NCBI RefSeq assembly: GCF_004348455.1
Contig: NZ_SMKA01000017.1
Location: 1-64,000, forward strand
Direction of reading: 5' to 3'
DNA from: Kribbella albertanoniae
GTDB lineage: Bacteria; Actinomycetota; Actinomycetes; Propionibacteriales; Kribbellaceae
DNA: 64,000 nt
Shown here in pieces: positions 33,250 to 40,987 of the stretch. A model generated the notes under the pieces. That model was not told the DNA's origin. It was given only the letters and a program-made list of their open reading frames with translations, and did not search any database. Numbering within the stretch: position 1 is the stretch's first letter; the number at the start of each line of letters is the position of its first letter. Position numbers and translations under genes: made by a program.

Positions 33250-34620
33250 TCAGGCCGGTCCCAGCCGCCTCGGCAAGGCGAGGGCCGGCGCAGCCGCCAG
33301 TGCTGTGAAGGCGATCGCCCAGGCGAAGCTGCCGGCATAGGCGCTCGCCGGGTCGTGCCCAGTGAGCTGCGTCTGCAGGATGACCGCCAGTGCGGCCGCG
33401 CCGACGGCTCCGCCGAGCTGCTGCACGATGCGGGTCATGCTGCTGGCATCAGGGATCTGCTCCGGCCGCAGGTCGCGGAATGCGCCGACCATGACCGACA
33501 GGTTCACCGCACTCAGCCCGGCGCCCCGCACGACCAGGCCGATCGCCAGCACCCAGTACGCCGCACCTGGCACAGCGAACGGGATCGTGCCGATCACGCT
33601 CAGGGCAACGCCGGCCAGAACAACCGGCCGGGGTCCGATCCGGTCGGACAACCCGCCAGCGGTTCGCGCGAGCAGACTGCCCAGTCCCTGAGGTACGAGG
33701 AGCAGGCCTGCGGCGACGACCGACGCGCCGCGCTCCTGCTGGTAGAAGAGCGGCAACAGGAACATCGCGCCGTACAAGGCGGCGCCGGTCAGGAAGAGCA
33801 GGGCTGTCGAGGCGGCGAACGAGCGAGTCCGGAACAGGCTCAGGTCGATGAGCGGGTGCCGAGGCTTGCGCACGACGTACGCGACGAGCAAGCCGGCGCC
33901 GACGATCGTTGGAACGAGTACATCGACGTGCCCGAAGCCTCCGTCGGGTCCGGTCCGGGTGAGTCCGTAGATCAGCGCCGCGACGGCTGGCGAAACCAGC
34001 AGCAGGCCGGTCAGGTCCAGCGGGCGCGCTGTCCCCGGCCCGTCGGTCGGAAGTACTCGAACGGCCAAGGCGATGGCGGCGAGGCAGATCGGGATGTTGA
34101 CGTAGAAGATCCATCGCCAGCCGAGGTGGCCGACCACGAGTCCGCCCACCGCAGGTCCCAGGATCGGCCCGACCAGCGCGGGCAACGTGACGACGGCCAT
34201 CAAGCGGCCGAGCTGTTCCCGGCCCGCGGCCTGCATCAGCAGGGTCTGCAGCGTCGGCAGCATCAGGCCGGCGCCGATGCCCTGCAGGACGCGGAACCCG
34301 ATCAGCGCACCTGCGTTCCAGGCCAGTCCGGACAGGATCGACCCGAGCAGGAACAGCGTCAGCGCCACGATCCACAACCGTTTGGCGCCGAAGCGGGTCG
34401 ACGCCCACGCGGTCACCGGGATCACCACGGCAAGAGCGAGGAGGTACGCCGTACTCACCCATTGGATCGTGGCGACGCCGGCCCGGAGTTCGGTGCCGAG
34501 GGTGTGGATGGCGACGTTCACGATGGTGCTGTCGAGCAGCGGGGCCAGTGCGCCGAGAACCAGTACGGCGGCGAGTTTGAGGACCGCTTGGTCCAGGCGA
34601 TCGGTGGTTCTGGTGGTCAT
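33250..34620 (-). CDS. MFS drug-efflux transporter (DHA2 type)
   Basis: Membrane exporter of 456 residues with about 13-14 predicted helices. LAPLLDSTIVNVAIHTLGTELRAGVATIQW (in parts) near 20-45 with its conserved D-x-T-I-V-N-V-A is the DHA2 motif D1; GFRVLQGIGAGLMLPTLQTL near 110 is motif C-like. It should expel a toxic compound using the proton gradient. The ATG at 34620 follows GGAGG and begins MTTRTTDRLDQ; the frame upstream passes through the operators and is rejected. Divergent TetR gene 34711-35292 with two operators in between shows classical drug-responsive control. Confidence 0.9.
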   Translation of the reverse strand: MTTRTTDRLDQAVLKLAAVLVLGALAPLLDSTIVNVAIHTLGTELRAGVATIQWVSTAYLLALAVVIPVTAWASTRFGAKRLWIVALTLFLLGSILSGLAWNAGALIGFRVLQGIGAGLMLPTLQTLLMQAAGREQLGRLMAVVTLPALVGPILGPAVGGLVVGHLGWRWIFYVNIPICLAAIALAVRVLPTDGPGTARPLDLTGLLLVSPAVAALIYGLTRTGPDGGFGHVDVLVPTIVGAGLLVAYVVRKPRHPLIDLSLFRTRSFAASTALLFLTGAALYGAMFLLPLFYQQERGASVVAAGLLLVPQGLGSLLARTAGGLSDRIGPRPVVLAGVALSVIGTIPFAVPGAAYWVLAIGLVVRGAGLSAVNLSVMVGAFRDLRPEQIPDASSMTRIVQQLGGAVGAAALAVILQTQLTGHDPASAYAGSFAWAIAFTALAAAPALALPRRLGPA

Positions 34621-34633
34621 GATTCCTCCGGAT

Positions 34634-34697
34634 AAGAGACGTGGCGTCTCTTTGTTCTTCACGGTAGGCTGCGTGAATAAGAGACGCAAGGTCTCTT
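34634..34697. promoter_or_regulatory. Two 19-bp TetR operators
   Basis: AAGAGACG-TGG-CGTCTCTT at 34634-34652 and AAGAGAC-GCAAG-GTCTCTT at 34679-34697 are perfect palindromes sharing 7-bp arms; centres are 45 bp apart. They fill the 90-bp divergent space between the MFS and TetR genes, so the regulator probably represses both directions and is released by the exported drug. Confidence 0.88.
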
Positions 34698-34710
34698 GTG
34701 GGGAGTGCTC

Positions 34711-35292
34711 ATGGACCAGACGCAGCGACGCCGAGGCGCCGCACTGGAGAGCGCGTTGCTGGACGCGGCGTGGGACGAGCTGCTCGAGTCGGGCTACGCG
34801 CGGCTAACGATGGAGGCGGTCGCGGCGCGGGCGCAGACGGGCAAACAGGTCCTGTACCGGCGCTGGCCGAACCGGGCGGAGCTGGTGGTGGCGGCCATGC
34901 GGCACCGGACCGGTTCGATCGTTCAGGACGTGCCGGACACCGGCAGCCTGCGTGGCGACGTACTGGCAGTGCTGCAGCGGATGGCGGATCGCTTCGCCGC
35001 ACTCGGGCCCGACTTGATCCATGGCTTGCTGTCGGAGGCTCCCGATGTGAGCCCGGAGATCACGAGCCGGATGAGCGGCGTGATGTTGGCCATCGTGCTG
35101 CGAGCTGCGGAACGCGGCGAGATTCCGTCGGCCGCGCTACCACTCTCGGTGTTGCTGGCCCCGACCAACCTGCTGCGTCACCAGATGCTCTTGACCCGGG
35201 AGGCGCTGGAGCCGGCGACGCTCACCACGCTGGTGGACGACGTCTTCCTGCCGCTGGCTGGTGCAGGCGCTCAGGCCACGCCGACGAGCTGA
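34711..35292 (+). CDS. TetR family transcriptional regulator
   Basis: Repressor of 193 residues. Residues 9-58 form the TetR helix-turn-helix (LESALLDAAWDELLESGYAR, then MEAVAARAQTGKQVLYRRWPNRAELVVAAM, read in two parts). The C-terminal half should bind a ligand (TetR_C-like, with LDPxLI-style helices such as FAALGPDLIHGLLSEAPDVS). The ATG at 34711 follows GGGAG; a GTG slightly upstream is disfavoured because it lies against the operator. It probably controls itself and the divergent MFS exporter through the operators at 34634-34697. Its end overlaps the end of the next, convergent gene by 22 nt. Confidence 0.9.
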   Translation: MDQTQRRRGAALESALLDAAWDELLESGYARLTMEAVAARAQTGKQVLYRRWPNRAELVVAAMRHRTGSIVQDVPDTGSLRGDVLAVLQRMADRFAALGPDLIHGLLSEAPDVSPEITSRMSGVMLAIVLRAAERGEIPSAALPLSVLLAPTNLLRHQMLLTREALEPATLTTLVDDVFLPLAGAGAQATPTS

Positions 35293-35690
35293 CGTTCGGA
35301 GACGGCCGGCATCGATTCGTCGAGCAACTGGAAGAAGTAGCCGGCAGCGTCAGCGAGGGACAGTAGCCCGGCCTCGTACGACGTCCAGCCGAACTGGAGT
35401 TCGCCGTCGATGACGCGCTCGTCGGTGGCGACGGCGTACCGGCTGAGGGTTACTCGGGCTGGGCCGGTTTGGGGGTGGTGGTCGCCGCAGCCGCACTCGG
35501 CGGCGATGGTGATCGTGGTGAGGGCTTCGGCGGGGTAGTGCTGGAGTTGCAGGGTGGTGCCGCGGGCGGTGAAGCGGGCGATCGTGGCGTCAGGCAGCTG
35601 GACGAGCAGCTCGACCGGCACGGCGTGGGAGCCGGGCAGCAGGCGAAGGCCGCGGGACGCGAGGAGATCGGCGAAGGCCGGGAGATTCAT
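35271..35690 (-). CDS. Hypothetical protein behind a poly-Cys leader
   Basis: Protein of 139 residues that I do not recognise. It is soluble, with no signal peptide. Residues 60-75 hold ITIAAECGCGDHHPQTG, in which two Cys and two His could bind a metal or a redox centre. The end (YEAGLLSLADAAGYFFQLLDESM) is probably helical. The start ATG at 35690 follows CACAGGATCC, with AGGA ten nt upstream. What makes it notable is its leader: a leaderless 12-codon frame with six Cys codons (35772-35810) and an RNA segment complementary to that frame just before the ribosome site. If the leader senses cysteinyl-tRNA, this protein may serve cysteine or thiol metabolism. The function itself is unknown. Confidence 0.75.
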   Translation of the reverse strand: MNLPAFADLLASRGLRLLPGSHAVPVELLVQLPDATIARFTARGTTLQLQHYPAEALTTITIAAECGCGDHHPQTGPARVTLSRYAVATDERVIDGELQFGWTSYEAGLLSLADAAGYFFQLLDESMPAVSERQLVGVA

Positions 35691-35702
35691 GGGTGCAGGA
35701 TC

Positions 35703-35720
35703 CTGTGGGTGCTGGTGTCG
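35703..35720 (-). promoter_or_regulatory. Leader segment complementary to the poly-Cys frame
   Basis: On the minus-strand RNA, 35720-35703 (CGACACCAGCACCCACAG) can pair with the Cys-codon stretch at 35798-35776 through three blocks of five base pairs: CTGTG/CACAG, TGCTG/CAGCA and TGTCG/CGACA. The pairing would end right at the AGGA ribosome site of the 35690 gene, so occupancy of the Cys codons by a ribosome could open or close that site. Confidence 0.5.
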
Positions 35721-35771
35721 GCGGGCGGGCCTGGGAAAGGGCAGGGCCTCGTGCGCCGGAGACGGCGCGCG

Positions 35772-35810
35772 TCAGCGACAACAACAGCAACAACACAGCA
35801 GGTTCTGCAT
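35772..35810 (-). CDS. Leaderless poly-cysteine leader peptide (uORF)
   Basis: Twelve codons reading MQNLLCCCCCCR then stop. Five of the six Cys codons are TGT, a rare choice in DNA this GC-rich. Upstream on the same strand lies TTGTCG, a 17-bp spacer, CATGAT, seven bases and the ATG, which is the layout expected for a leaderless mRNA whose first bases are the start codon. Poly-Cys leaderless small ORFs act as cysteine-responsive attenuators in mycobacteria. Here the target would be the hypothetical gene starting 81 nt downstream at 35690. Too short to be found by coding statistics; the case rests on the codons and promoter fit. Confidence 0.6.
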   Translation of the reverse strand: MQNLLCCCCCCR

Positions 35811-35816
35811 GCGGAC

Positions 35817-35845
35817 GATCATGGCAGAGCCTGCGCCCGGCGACA
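35817..35845 (-). promoter_or_regulatory. Promoter of the poly-Cys leader
   Basis: On the minus strand TTGTCG (35845-35840) is followed after 17 bp by CATGAT (35823-35818), which stands seven nt before the ATG at 35810. This fits a housekeeping sigma promoter initiating at or next to the start codon. Confidence 0.5.
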
Positions 35846-35883
35846 ACACCGTCCGCGATCTGGGACAACTGTCCGTAGAAACA

Positions 35884-35917
35884 ACGAACCCCGCCTCCGG
35901 CAGGAGGCGGGGTTCGT
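35884..35917 (-). terminator. Strong hairpin terminator of sepH
   Basis: A perfect 15-bp stem (35884-35898 with 35903-35917, core CCCCGCCTCC/GGAGGCGGGG) with a 4-nt loop lies 13 nt after the sepH stop; on the minus strand it is followed by TGTTTCT. It separates sepH from the poly-Cys leader promoter. Confidence 0.8.
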
Positions 35918-35929
35918 CGGTGATCGGGG

Positions 35930-37354
35930 TCAGTCGGCCTTCTTGCCGAACATGATCTCGTCCCAGCTCGGCACGCTGGCGCGCTTCGAACCGCGCCGGG
36001 CGGGCTTCTTCTTGGGCTCCTCCGCAGGGGCAGCCTCGGCGGCCGGCTCCTCGGGAAGCTGCTCCTGAGCGGCAGGCTGGCTCGGCGCAGGCTGGCTCGG
36101 TGCAGGCTCCTCAGCCGGGCGCGCAGGGGCAGTCGGCTGGGGACGAAGCTCGGTCGGTCGTGATTCCACCGGCCGCTGCTCGGCAGGGCGAGGGGTGGCA
36201 TCCATGGGGCGACGCTCGACCGGGCGCGGAGGCGCCGAGGGAGTCGCCGCGGCAGGACGCTCGTACGGCGGTTGGGCCGGCGGCTGCTCGTTGCGGGGCG
36301 GCTGCGGTTCGGCGGGACGCTCGGGAGCGTTGCGCGACTCCGGGAACGGCGGCGCATCCCGTCGCTCGGTGAACGGGTTCGATGGCGGTGCCGCGCGCTC
36401 CTCCGGGGGAGCGAATGCCGCGGACTCGGCCGGCGGCTGCGCCGGACGCTCGACCGCGCGAACCGTCGGGTGCAACGCCGGCGGCTGCTCGATCGGTACG
36501 TCGATCAGCGTCGGCTCTTCATCCGGATTCGGCACCGAGTGCACCCGCCGCGGACCACGCTCGGCATCGCGAGAAACCGGCTGGTTTCCGGGCTGGTTGC
36601 GGCGCGGAAGACTGATCGTGTCCTCGAAGCCGGCCTCGTACGAATCGGCGCCATGATCCGGAGCCACCGACAGGTCGATGTCCGCGACAGCGGTCAACCG
36701 TCGCTCGCCCACAACCGGCTGCACCGGCGGCGGCAGCACCTGCGCCTGCTCACCGACCAGCCAGCGCGCCTCGTCGTCGTCCGGAACGGCGTAGCGCCCC
36801 GGAGCGTCGTACGCGAAGAGCGCGATTTTCTCTTCCTTCTGCTCGGAATCAGGATCCGAGAGGTCTTCGGCCTCGACGAAGTACGAGACCCGGACCTGCC
36901 AGCGGCCGTCGTCGCGCCGCCAGGCGTCCCAGTCGGCGGTGGTCGGATCGACGTGCCGGGTCCGCAGCCGCTCGGTCACCCACGCACCGAGATTGCGGGT
37001 CGGCGCGTCGGCTCCACCGCGGCGCCGTACTGAGGCACGCTGGGCCAGGTTCGCGATGTGGTCCCGCTCGGCCAGGACCGGCCCGGCGAAGGCCATCACG
37101 CGTTCCATCGGCATCTGGGCGACCGCGGCAACCGCCTCGGGACTCTCCCCGGCACGGATCCGAGCCTGGATGTCTCGTGGGCGCAGCGCGCTCTCCATTT
37201 GAATCTCCAGCTGGCCGAGTCGGGCACGGTCGCCGCGCAGGGCCGCACGCAACCGGTCGTCGACCGGGACGGCGAACTCCTCACCCGTCTCGGGCATTGC
37301 CAGGATCAGCTGTGTGCCGTCCTGGCTCAGTCCGACGAGCCTCGCCTCGCGCAT
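35930..37354 (-). CDS. sepH: Septation protein SepH
   Basis: Cell-division protein of 474 residues. Residues 1-165 match the DUF3071/SepH domain: MREARLVGLSQDGTQLILAM, then a helix-turn-helix-like region LRPRDIQARIRAGESPEAVA at about 57-76 followed by VAQMPMERVMAFAGPVLAERD. The remaining 300 residues are Pro/Glu/Arg-rich and disordered, ending in a conserved-looking basic tail (KKKPARRGSKRASVPSWDEIMFG, in two parts). In Streptomyces and mycobacteria SepH binds FtsZ and promotes Z-ring assembly. It appears to be transcribed alone, with a strong terminator. The length of the disordered part varies widely in the family. Confidence 0.93.
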   Translation of the reverse strand: MREARLVGLSQDGTQLILAMPETGEEFAVPVDDRLRAALRGDRARLGQLEIQMESALRPRDIQARIRAGESPEAVAAVAQMPMERVMAFAGPVLAERDHIANLAQRASVRRRGGADAPTRNLGAWVTERLRTRHVDPTTADWDAWRRDDGRWQVRVSYFVEAEDLSDPDSEQKEEKIALFAYDAPGRYAVPDDDEARWLVGEQAQVLPPPVQPVVGERRLTAVADIDLSVAPDHGADSYEAGFEDTISLPRRNQPGNQPVSRDAERGPRRVHSVPNPDEEPTLIDVPIEQPPALHPTVRAVERPAQPPAESAAFAPPEERAAPPSNPFTERRDAPPFPESRNAPERPAEPQPPRNEQPPAQPPYERPAAATPSAPPRPVERRPMDATPRPAEQRPVESRPTELRPQPTAPARPAEEPAPSQPAPSQPAAQEQLPEEPAAEAAPAEEPKKKPARRGSKRASVPSWDEIMFGKKAD

Positions 37355-37492
37355 TGCCTTTGTTCTCCTGTGCGGTTCTCGACAGTCTCTCCCGGGACGG
37401 GGGCCTGACCAAAGACCGGCACGCCGTACCAGTCGGTCATTGTGGAGATTACGTCACGAAATCACCTTCACGCTGCTCACCAGGGCCCTTTA

Positions 37493-37531
37493 AGTCACAT
37501 CAGTCACAGTAGTCACAACCGCTGGTGACTG
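37493..37531. repeat. Three 9-bp direct repeats (AGTCACAnn) plus inverted half
   Basis: AGTCACA starts at 37493, 37502 and 37511, an exact 9-bp period, and GTGACT follows inverted at 37525-37530. The array lies between the stop of pepN and the start of sepH, about 140 nt before sepH. It could be a regulator array or part of a pepN end structure (GTCAC/GTGAC can form a hairpin). Confidence 0.5.
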
Positions 37532-37563
37532 CGACGACACAAGACCCTGGTGAACATTACAAA

Positions 37564-40020
37564 TCAGATCCCGTACGCCGCGCGCACGGCCAGCGCACGC
37601 TGCACATCGTCCGCGCGGTCACCGACCGAACGCCGGATTCCCGCCGCCACGGAGTCGTCCGCCACCAGATCCGCGGACCGGGCGACGATCTCCTCCTCGA
37701 TCTCGAACCGCGGGAAGCTGCGGCTCGCCGAGGAGGCCGCGACCCAACCGGAGCGCAGCTTCTCGGCACCGGGGATCTCCGCGAAGTAGCGCTCGACGTA
37801 CGGCGCTGTGAGCTCGCGCTGGGCCGGATGCCAGAAGCCTTCGCAGGCCGCGTCGAGTTCGTAGTTCGACAGGTCGGCGTCGGTCATGATCAGCGACCAT
37901 GCCTTCTCCTTGGCGGCCGCCGTCGGCAGCGCCGCGCGGCAGCGGACCGCGTGCTCGTGGCCTTCGGAGGACGTGTCGCGCACGAGCTCCGCGTCGATCT
38001 CGGGATCGCCGATCGCGCCGAGCCGGGCCAGCTGCAGCAGGACGAGCCAGCGCAGGTCCGCGTCCATCGTGACGCCGTCCGGCACACCGGCGCCGGTCAG
38101 CCAGCCCTGGAGCCGCTCGACGTCCGTGCTGTGCTTCGCGTACGCCCGGACGACCGCGAGCTGGAGGCTGGAGCCGGCCGGCAGCTCGGACAGCCGGTCG
38201 GCCAGGACCTTCTCGATCCGGGCGCGGTTCTCGTCGTACGGCAGGTAGCCGCCGAGGATGTGGGTGCGGGCCCAGTCGCTCATCGTGCCGATGCCGATGT
38301 CGCTGGCCTCGCCGGCCAGCATCCCGAGCAGAATGTCGAAAGCCAGCCGAGGGTCGAGCTCGCCGTCGGCGGCCGAGTCGCGCACGCTGTTCAGGACGAC
38401 GGCGCGGGTGACGCCGTCGGTGATCTTCGGCAGCACGGCCGTGAGGTTCGCCAGGCTGTCGGCGTCGAGGCGGATCTTGGCCCAGGTGTCGTCACCGGTG
38501 TCCGGAATGACCACGAGCGTCGAAGCATCCAGCGGTACGTCGACCTCGTCCGCGTCGACCACGACGTCGACGATGGTGGCGTTGCCGTCCGCGTCGTACC
38601 CACCGACCGTCAGCTTGTGCGGCCGCTGCGCCGGGAACTGCGCGGGCGCCGTACGGCGAAGTTTGAGGCCGTCGGGCGTCCGTACCGCGGTGATCGTGTC
38701 CAGGCCGGGTGTGCGCAGCCAGTTCTGGGCCCAGGTGTCGATGTCGACCGCGCCGGCCTCGGTCCACTTGGCGAGCAGGTCACCGAAGGTCGCGTTGCCG
38801 AACTCCGCGGCCCGGATGTGGGCGATGACGCCGGCCAGGAAGATGTCGTCCCCGAGGTAGTTGGCCAGCTGCTTGAGCACGGCCGCGCCCTTGGCGTACG
38901 AGATGCCGTCGAAGTCCTGGAGCGAGGCGATCGCGTCCTTGACCGGATCGGCGGCGACCGGGTGCGTCGACGTCCGCTGATCGGCCTGCAGGCCCCACCA
39001 CTTGCGGATGTAGGCGAAGTCGATCCAGTTGTCCTGGTAGTCGGTGGCCGTGGTCGAGACCCGGTGCGCCATGTACTCGGCGAACGACTCGTTCAGCCAC
39101 AGGTCGTTCCACCACTTCATCGTGACGGTGTCGCCGAACCACTGGTGGGCCATCTCGTGCACGATCGTCCGGGCCCGGTTGCTGCGCTCCTGGTCGGTCG
39201 CGGCCGAGCGGAACACCATCGGGTCGCGGAACGTCACGCAGCCCGGGTTCTCCATCGCGCCGGCGTTGAACTCCGGGACGAACGCCTGGTGGTACTCACC
39301 GAACGGGTACCGGTAGCCGAACATCCGGTGGTACTCGTCGAAGGCCTGCTTGGTGACCCGGAAGATGTCCGCGGCCTCGCGCTCCAGCGCGTCCTTCAGC
39401 GACTGCCGCGCGACCACGCTCAGCGGGATCCCGTCGTGCTCGTCGGTGATCTGGTGGTACGGCCCGGCCACGATCGTGACGAAGTACGTCGACAGTGGCA
39501 TCGTCTCGGCCAGCTCCCAGCGGCCGGGGGAGACCTGCGTCGCCGCACCGTTGCCCAGCACCAGCCACTCGGTCGGCGCGGTCACCTTGACCTTGTACGG
39601 CGCCTTGAGGTCGGGCTGGTCGAAACACGCGAAAACCCGCGGTGCCGCGTCCAGGAACGACATCCCGTAGGTGTAGACGAGACCGTCGGCGGCGTCGACC
39701 GCGCGGTGGATGCCCTCACCGTCGTGGGTGTAGGCCATCGTGGCCACCACGACGAGCTCGTTCTCGGCCTGCAGCCCGGTCAGCTCGAGCCGTCCGTCGT
39801 TGAGCCCGGCCACGTCGACCGGCTCCCCGTTCAGCGTCACCGACAGCAGTTCGTCGGGTTTCACATCGACCCAGCTGCTGGGCTCGGTCGCAGCGAACCG
39901 GACGATGGTGGTGGATCCGAACGTTCGCTCGCCCTGGGTGAGGTCGAGATCGACGTCGTACGACTGGACGGAAAGTGCGGCGGCCCGGGTACGGGCGCCG
40001 TCGACGGAGAGACTCGGCAT
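37564..40020 (-). CDS. pepN: Aminopeptidase N (M1 family)
   Basis: Zinc aminopeptidase of 818 residues, removing N-terminal residues from peptides in the cytoplasm. The exopeptidase motif GAMEN lies at 254-258. The zinc site is HEMAHQWFG with His288, Glu289 and His292, plus Glu311 in NESFAEYMA. A catalytic Tyr follows near 375. The C-terminal half (about 440-818) is the ERAP1-like helical domain usual in the actinobacterial and eukaryote-like M1 branch. Length is normal. The ATG at 40020 is divergent from the aldo/keto reductase start by 22 nt, so their promoters overlap. No export signal. Confidence 0.95.
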   Translation of the reverse strand: MPSLSVDGARTRAAALSVQSYDVDLDLTQGERTFGSTTIVRFAATEPSSWVDVKPDELLSVTLNGEPVDVAGLNDGRLELTGLQAENELVVVATMAYTHDGEGIHRAVDAADGLVYTYGMSFLDAAPRVFACFDQPDLKAPYKVKVTAPTEWLVLGNGAATQVSPGRWELAETMPLSTYFVTIVAGPYHQITDEHDGIPLSVVARQSLKDALEREAADIFRVTKQAFDEYHRMFGYRYPFGEYHQAFVPEFNAGAMENPGCVTFRDPMVFRSAATDQERSNRARTIVHEMAHQWFGDTVTMKWWNDLWLNESFAEYMAHRVSTTATDYQDNWIDFAYIRKWWGLQADQRTSTHPVAADPVKDAIASLQDFDGISYAKGAAVLKQLANYLGDDIFLAGVIAHIRAAEFGNATFGDLLAKWTEAGAVDIDTWAQNWLRTPGLDTITAVRTPDGLKLRRTAPAQFPAQRPHKLTVGGYDADGNATIVDVVVDADEVDVPLDASTLVVIPDTGDDTWAKIRLDADSLANLTAVLPKITDGVTRAVVLNSVRDSAADGELDPRLAFDILLGMLAGEASDIGIGTMSDWARTHILGGYLPYDENRARIEKVLADRLSELPAGSSLQLAVVRAYAKHSTDVERLQGWLTGAGVPDGVTMDADLRWLVLLQLARLGAIGDPEIDAELVRDTSSEGHEHAVRCRAALPTAAAKEKAWSLIMTDADLSNYELDAACEGFWHPAQRELTAPYVERYFAEIPGAEKLRSGWVAASSASRSFPRFEIEEEIVARSADLVADDSVAAGIRRSVGDRADDVQRALAVRAAYGI

Positions 40021-40042
40021 GGCGCCACTCTATGCTCTGACT

Positions 40043-40987
40043 ATGAGCACGATGGAGTACCGGCAACTGGGTGACTCGGGCCTCACCGTGAGTGTGGTGG
40101 GCCTGGGCTGCAACAACTTCGGACGCAGGCTGGACGCGAGCCGAACCGATGCGGTCGTGAACGCCGCGATCGACTCCGGGATCACGTTGTTCGACACCGC
40201 CGACATCTACCGCGGCGAGCACGGCTTCAGCGAGGAGCTGCTCGGCAAGGCGCTCGGCTCGCGTCGTGACCAGGTGGTGCTGGCGACCAAGTTCGGCGGC
40301 GACATGCACGGCGAGAACGGCCCTGACTGGGGTGTGCGCGGTTCGCGCCGCTACATCCGGCGCGCGGTCGAGTCGAGCCTGCGGCGGCTGGGGACCGACT
40401 GGATCGATCTGTACCAGCTGCACTTCCCGGACCCGGTCACGCCGATCGAGGAGACCCTCGCCGCGCTCAGCGAGCTCGTTGCCGAAGGCAAGGTTCGCTA
40501 TCTCGGCAGCTCGCAGTTCGCCGGCTGGCAGGTGGTGGACGCCGACTGGGCGGCCCGGACCGGCGGCCACGAACACTTCATCAGCGCCCAGAACCAGTAC
40601 TCACTGCTCGAACGCGATATCGAGGACGAGCTCGTGCCCGCCTGCGAGCACCTCGGCATCGGCATCCTGCCGTTCTTCCCGCTCGCCTCCGGTCTGCTCA
40701 CCGGCAAGTACAAGCGGGGCGAGGCCGCTCCTGAGGGTGCCCGCCTGGCCACGCAGCCGGAGCGGCTGGCCAAGGCCGACTTCGACGTGATCGAGGCGCT
40801 CGAAACCTTCGCGGCCGAGCGTGACCTGACCATGATCGACGTCGCGATCGGCGGTCTCTCCGCGCAGCCTGCGGTTGCCTCGGTGATCGCCGGCGCCTCG
40901 ACGCCGGAGCAGATCACACAGAACGTCGCAGCCGGCACCTGGAACCCGACGCTCGAGGACCTCGCCGTACTGGACAACCTGACGTGA
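40043..40987 (+). CDS. Aldo/keto reductase
   Basis: NADPH-dependent oxidoreductase of 314 residues, TIM barrel. The tetrad is visible as Asp in FDTADIYRG (D about 52), Tyr about 55, Lys in VLATKFGG (about 82) and His in DLYQLHFPD. The C-terminal cofactor segment IAGASTPEQITQNV near 285 is typical of AKR proteins related to YajO/Tas. The substrate is unknown, probably an aldehyde or ketone sugar. The ATG at 40043 is chosen because TATGCT sits six nt upstream, giving a leaderless start; a much longer frame upstream is antisense to pepN. Its stop overlaps the yaaA start. Confidence 0.92.
   Translation: MSTMEYRQLGDSGLTVSVVGLGCNNFGRRLDASRTDAVVNAAIDSGITLFDTADIYRGEHGFSEELLGKALGSRRDQVVLATKFGGDMHGENGPDWGVRGSRRYIRRAVESSLRRLGTDWIDLYQLHFPDPVTPIEETLAALSELVAEGKVRYLGSSQFAGWQVVDADWAARTGGHEHFISAQNQYSLLERDIEDELVPACEHLGIGILPFFPLASGLLTGKYKRGEAAPEGARLATQPERLAKADFDVIEALETFAAERDLTMIDVAIGGLSAQPAVASVIAGASTPEQITQNVAAGTWNPTLEDLAVLDNLT

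Noticed and set aside
35690-35930. Small plus-strand frames antisense to the poly-Cys leader
   Set aside because: Their products are Gln/Asn/Arg-rich and have no ribosome site or promoter; the minus-strand reading is supported by promoter layout and codons.
37525-40074. Open plus-strand frame of 849 codons
   Set aside because: Antisense shadow of pepN, which has the GAMEN and HExxH motifs in the correct frame.
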